A DNA stretch of 64,000 nucleotides, from the NCBI RefSeq assembly GCF_900115095.1, contig NZ_FOVH01000007.1:342431-406430 (forward strand). Direction: 5' to 3'. Made by a program: the position numbers and the translations under genes. Below the pieces are notes generated by a model, which saw only the letters and a program-made list of their open reading frames with translations, was not told the DNA's origin and searched no databases. This stretch comes from Actinomadura madurae (GTDB lineage: Bacteria > Actinomycetota > Actinomycetes > Streptosporangiales > Streptosporangiaceae). Below are positions 60,861 through 64,000 of the stretch, one piece after another (positions within the stretch are counted from its first letter, which is position 1; each line of letters begins with the position of its first letter).

Positions 60861-61802
60861 ATGTACGACGTGCTGGCCGAGGTCGTCCGGAACGGCTTCG
60901 TCGAGAGCCGCCACTACGGCAGCGTCGCCGGGCTCGCCCCGGACGGGACGCTCGCCCACGCCCGCGGCGACGTGGCGGAGACCGTCCTGCCGCGCTCCAC
61001 GACCAAGCCGTTCCAGGCGCTCGCCTGCCTGCGGGCCGGCGCGCCGCTGGAGGGCGAGCGCCTCGCGATCGCGGCGGGCAGCCACACCGGCGAGGACTTC
61101 CACGTGAAGACGGTCGAGGGCATCCTCGCCGGCGCGGGCCTCGGCCCGGACGCGCTGCGGTGCCCGCCCTCCTGGCCCGAGGACGAGCCGGCCAGGGCCG
61201 CGCTCATCCGCGCGGGCGAGGGCGAGTCCCGGGTGCGGATGAACTGCTCCGGCAAGCACGCCGCCATGCTCGCCGCGTGCGTCGCCAGCGGATGGCCGCT
61301 CGACACCTATCTCTCCCCCGACCATCCGCTGCAGCTGGCCGTCAAGGAGGTCATGGCCGGCTGCGCGGGCGAGGAGCCGTCGCCCGTCGCGGTGGACGGC
61401 TGCGGCGCGCCGCTGTTCGGCCTCACGCTGGCGGGCCTGGCACGGGCCGCGCGATCCCTCGTCCTGTCCGAGGACGCCCGGCCGGTCGCGGCCGCCATGC
61501 GGGCTTACCCCGAATACGTCGGCGGGACGGGACACGCCAACACCGAGTTCATGCGGGCCCTGCCCGGCTCGGTCGCCAAGGGCGGCGCCGAGGGCGTGTT
61601 CGTCGCCGCCACCGCCGAGGGCCACGCCGTCGCGGTGAAGGTCATCGACGGCAGCCCCCGCGCCACCACCGCCATCGCGCTGCGCGCGCTCGCCGCGCTC
61701 GGCGCCGACACCACCCCGGCCGAGCCGCTGGGCTCCGTCCCCGTCCTCGGCGGCGGGCGCCCGGTCGGCGAGATCCGCACCACCGAGGAAGGACGTACGT
61801 GA
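60861..61802 (+). CDS. L-asparaginase, Rhizobium-type (PF06089)
   Basis: 313 residues, ATG with GAGGA six bases upstream (an in-frame GTG at 60849 is possible). Family landmarks: RSTTKPFQALACLRAG, AAGSHTGEDFHVKTVE, MNCSGKHAAML and VDGCGAPLFGLTLAGLA; this is the thermolabile R. etli-type asparaginase family, unrelated to the E. coli enzymes. It hydrolyses asparagine to aspartate and ammonia. Eight bases after the permease gene, so uptake and use of the amino acid are probably coupled. The stop overlaps cutC. Confidence 0.92.
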   Translation: MYDVLAEVVRNGFVESRHYGSVAGLAPDGTLAHARGDVAETVLPRSTTKPFQALACLRAGAPLEGERLAIAAGSHTGEDFHVKTVEGILAGAGLGPDALRCPPSWPEDEPARAALIRAGEGESRVRMNCSGKHAAMLAACVASGWPLDTYLSPDHPLQLAVKEVMAGCAGEEPSPVAVDGCGAPLFGLTLAGLARAARSLVLSEDARPVAAAMRAYPEYVGGTGHANTEFMRALPGSVAKGGAEGVFVAATAEGHAVAVKVIDGSPRATTAIALRALAALGADTTPAEPLGSVPVLGGGRPVGEIRTTEEGRT

Positions 61803-62542
61803 GCCTCACCTACGAGATCTGCATCGACGGCGTCGCCGGCGCCATCGCCGCCGAGAAGGCGGGCGCCCACCGCGTCGAGCTGTGCGCGGCGCTGTTCGAG
61901 GGAGGCCTCACCCCGACCCTCGGCACGGTCCGCGCCGCGCTCGCCGCCGTGACGTCGATCAGGGTGAACGTCATCATCCGCCCGCGCGGCGGCGACTTCG
62001 TCTTCGACGAGCACGAGGTCGCGGCGATGGAGCACGACGTGGCGCTCGTCCGGGAGGCCGGCGCGCACGGCGTGGTGATCGGCGCGCTCACCCCGGAGGG
62101 GACGATCGACCGTCCCGTCGTCGAACGGCTGATCGCCGCGGCGGACGGGCTGCCGGTCACCTTCCACCGGGCCTTCGACATGGCCGCCGACCCGTTCGCC
62201 ACGCTGGACGCGCTCGCCGGCCTCGGCGTGGCGCGCGTCCTGACGTCCGGGCAGGACGTGAGCGCGCTGGAGGGCGCGCCGCTGATCGCGGAGCTGGTGG
62301 AGCGCGCGGGCGACCGGATCATCGTCATGCCCGGCGGCGGGATCACCGACCGCAACGTGGCCCGCGTCGTCGAGGCGACCGGCGCCCGCGAGATCCACTT
62401 CGCCGCGCTGAGCGAGGAGCCGAGCCCGGCCGTCCACCGCAACCCGTACCCGTTCATGGGCGGGGAGCTGCGGCAGCCGGAGTACCGGCGGCAGGTCACC
62501 ACCGCCGCCGGCGTCTCCGCGGTGATCCGCGCGGCCGGCTGA
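61799..62542 (+). CDS. cutC: CutC family protein
   Basis: 247 residues, GTG overlapping the asparaginase stop by four bases. CutC pattern: YEICIDGVAGAIAAEKAGAHRVELC, IRVNVIIRPRGGDFVF, PVTFHRAFDMAADPFATLDAL and IVMPGGGITDRNVARV, a TIM barrel. The family was named for copper homeostasis but its actual enzymatic role is not settled. Its coupling to an amino-acid uptake and asparaginase operon is notable. Last gene of the operon. Confidence 0.92.
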   Translation: MSLTYEICIDGVAGAIAAEKAGAHRVELCAALFEGGLTPTLGTVRAALAAVTSIRVNVIIRPRGGDFVFDEHEVAAMEHDVALVREAGAHGVVIGALTPEGTIDRPVVERLIAAADGLPVTFHRAFDMAADPFATLDALAGLGVARVLTSGQDVSALEGAPLIAELVERAGDRIIVMPGGGITDRNVARVVEATGAREIHFAALSEEPSPAVHRNPYPFMGGELRQPEYRRQVTTAAGVSAVIRAAG

Positions 62543-62559
62543 CCGTCGGGGGGCTCCCC

Positions 62560-63423
62560 TCACCCCACCCGCTCGACGCGGGCGCGCCGGATGAGGAACT
62601 TGCCGGCCTCGCGCACCTGCTCGAAGGCCGCGTCGTTCAGCAGCATGCAGCTACCGGACACCGACGTGACCTCCACGGTCGTCGACTTGCCGTTGTCGAG
62701 GTTGGTGACCTTCACCTTCGTTCCGACGGGGAGCGTGCCGCTGGACGCGGCCGGCGCGCCCGCCTCGCCGGACAGCGTCACCGTCGATCCGGGGCACACC
62801 ACCTCACCGGACGCGGCGGGCGCCGTGCTCTGCGACGGCTCCGGCGCGGCGCTCCGGGTGGGCGGCGCCTGCTGCCCCGACCCCTGGGCCCCGCCGGACG
62901 CGCCGGACTTGGCGGCCGCCTCCTCCTTGCCGCAGAACGATTCGGTGAACGCGTCGACGGTCTCGCCGCGGGCCTTCTTGGCCCGCTCCCCCAGGCACAA
63001 CGACGAGATCTTGTTCGCCGGGCCGAGGCCGCTGACGGCGTTGGTGGTGTTGGCGAACCGCTCGCGCTGGCGGCAGTGGAAGGCCAGCCCGAAGTCCAGC
63101 GCGGGATCGCCCTGGGCGGCGCGGGCGTTGACCGCCTGGCAGGTGGCGCTGATCTGCATGGCGGGCTTCTCGCCCTTCGCCCGCGCCGCCTGGCGCTGGT
63201 TCTCCAGGGCGGCGAACTCGGTCTGGTCGCAGTTCTGCGCGGCGCCGACGTTCACCGCCCGGCCCGCCGCGACGTCCTGCCGGATCTGCGCGCAGGCGGA
63301 CGACTCCCCGGCGACCTGGCCCGCCACCCGCGTCTCCCCGCCCCCGCAGGCGACCGCCCCGCCCAGCACCGCCACCAGCCCCGCCGTGCCGAGCACCGTG
63401 CGCGCGAAAACCGTCCGGCCCAT
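62560..63423 (-). CDS. Secreted lipoprotein with RlpA-like C-terminal domain
   Basis: 287 residues. Signal peptide (RTVFARTVLGTAGLVAVLGG) with a lipobox-like AVAC (Ala at -3 is atypical). The middle (about 30-165) has scattered Cys residues and charged helices with no family I recognise. A Gly/Ser/Pro/Gln-rich linker about 170-205 leads to a C-terminal stretch (about 205-287: VGTKVKVTNLDNGKSTTVEV, ending FLIRRARVERV) resembling the RlpA double-psi barrel, but the usual NDRGP segment is missing. Probably a cell-surface protein; function unknown. Confidence 0.75.
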   Translation of the reverse strand: MGRTVFARTVLGTAGLVAVLGGAVACGGGETRVAGQVAGESSACAQIRQDVAAGRAVNVGAAQNCDQTEFAALENQRQAARAKGEKPAMQISATCQAVNARAAQGDPALDFGLAFHCRQRERFANTTNAVSGLGPANKISSLCLGERAKKARGETVDAFTESFCGKEEAAAKSGASGGAQGSGQQAPPTRSAAPEPSQSTAPAASGEVVCPGSTVTLSGEAGAPAASSGTLPVGTKVKVTNLDNGKSTTVEVTSVSGSCMLLNDAAFEQVREAGKFLIRRARVERVG

Positions 63424-63653
63424 GTTCTGCTCCTTCTATCGACGAACACCCCTGGTTACGGGGCCGGGCGGGAAGGAGTTCAAAGATCAAATCTGCCTTA
63501 AATCCACCGAATTCCTCCCTGATGGACATTGCCCCCGCGGAGAGCGGTTCTTTGCGTGATCTTGTGGTGCCGCGGGGGCCGCGGAGTTGCGGACGGGGCA
63601 TGGATCCCTGGGACCGAGGCCGGGTGACGGCGCCGACGAGCGGGAGCGGGCAC

Positions 63654-64000
63654 ATGCAGGTGAAGCTGGAGGCGGAGCTCGGTCGCATTCCGATCCTGGA
63701 TGTGGCGCCGGTGGTGGGGTGTGGCCGGTGGCCGGCCAAGGCGGTGGTGGGTGAGACCGTCGAGGTGTCGGCGACGGTGTTCCGTGAGGGGCACGAGATG
63801 CTGGGCGCGGCGGTGGTGCTGCGGACGCCGGACGGGGAGGAGCTGCCGCCGCGGCGGATGGCCGAGGTCGGGGCGGGGCTGGACCGGTGGTCGGCGCGGG
63901 TGACGCCGACCGAGATGGGGTCGTGGTCGTTCCGGGTGGAGGCGTGGGGCGACCCGATCGCGCACTGGTGGCACGACGCGCAGATCAAGGTCCCCCGCGG
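63654..64000 (+). CDS. glgE: Maltosyltransferase GlgE, N-terminal part, truncated by window edge
   Basis: First 115 residues of about 660. GRIPILDVAPVVGCGRWPAKAVVGETVEVSATVFREGHE (in pieces) is the conserved N-terminus of alpha-1,4-glucan:maltose-1-phosphate maltosyltransferase, which extends alpha-glucan from maltose-1-phosphate. WWHDAQIKVPRG at the end continues the domain N. The ATG has GGGAG seven bases upstream; GTG at 63624 and ATG at 63600 are in frame and could extend the start. No stop before the window end. Confidence 0.9.
   Translation, partial: MQVKLEAELGRIPILDVAPVVGCGRWPAKAVVGETVEVSATVFREGHEMLGAAVVLRTPDGEELPPRRMAEVGAGLDRWSARVTPTEMGSWSFRVEAWGDPIAHWWHDAQIKVPR

Noticed and set aside
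63424..63653. 230-base gap before glgE searched for a small gene or RNA
   Set aside because: No convincing start with ribosome site, no tRNA fold and no strong hairpin seen.
1..64000. CRISPR arrays, insertion sequences, integrase/att sites, tRNA or rRNA genes
   Set aside because: No regularly spaced repeats, transposase motifs or tRNA-like folds were noticed; a tool search (tRNAscan-SE, minced, ISfinder) would be the decisive test.

Overview
The window is uniformly very GC-rich, with overlapping GTG/ATG starts, F420-type luciferase-like oxidoreductases, an SAV2177-type methyltransferase, a GlgE start, standalone LigD polymerase and aerobic cobalamin genes. This is an actinomycete chromosome; a Streptosporangiales/Thermomonosporaceae (Actinomadura-like) source is plausible but is an inference. 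I saw no rRNA, tRNA, CRISPR array, insertion sequence or prophage.

Region 1 (1-9222) is the end of an NRPS/PKS-type biosynthetic cluster. Four genes are joined by 4-base overlaps: a type II thioesterase with Cys in place of the usual Ser nucleophile, a single C-A-PCP module whose A-domain code reads as glycine, a free carrier protein, and a 1509-residue KS-AT-KR-DH protein. In that last protein the key residues of KS, AT and KR are replaced and only the DH dyad is kept. A LuxR-type regulator with a pseudo-receiver faces the operon. Region 2 (9297-16973) holds DUF1990 proteins, small conserved proteins, a cytochrome P450, two methyltransferase-like proteins and an LLM oxidoreductase whose start is preceded by a 14-bp palindrome.

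Region 3 (16990-33239) is an aerobic (late cobalt insertion) cobalamin block. A cobalamin riboswitch leads cbtB-cbtA, a CobC-like phosphatase, a ChlI/D chelatase subunit, cobO and cobB. A second riboswitch leads the opposing cobN. cobG-cobH-cobIJ run forward, cobL-cobM-cobK run backward, and cobF stands alone. Together they cover precorrin-2 to adenosyl-cobyrinate a,c-diamide; cobA, cobQ, cobD, cobU, cobS and cobT must lie elsewhere.

Region 4 (33253-40818) is mixed: a MarR/MFS divergent pair with dense inverted repeats, an LLM oxidoreductase, a SIMPL protein, a short MetE-like methyltransferase, UppP, a dienelactone hydrolase and small proteins. Region 5 (40927-50879) is a catabolic island for an aromatic or related acid: LigA/LigB-type extradiol dioxygenase, two amidohydrolases, CaiB-type CoA transferase, citryl-CoA lyase-like protein, MaoC hydratase, SDR and MDR oxidoreductases, with IclR and PaaX regulators.

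Region 6 (50989-64000) contains a PLP aminotransferase next to a P450, LigD polymerase domain, PaiB-like and TusA-like proteins, a STAS antagonist, a ROK regulator facing an amino-acid ABC transporter operon that continues into an asparaginase and cutC, a secreted lipoprotein, and the first third or less of glgE running off the end.
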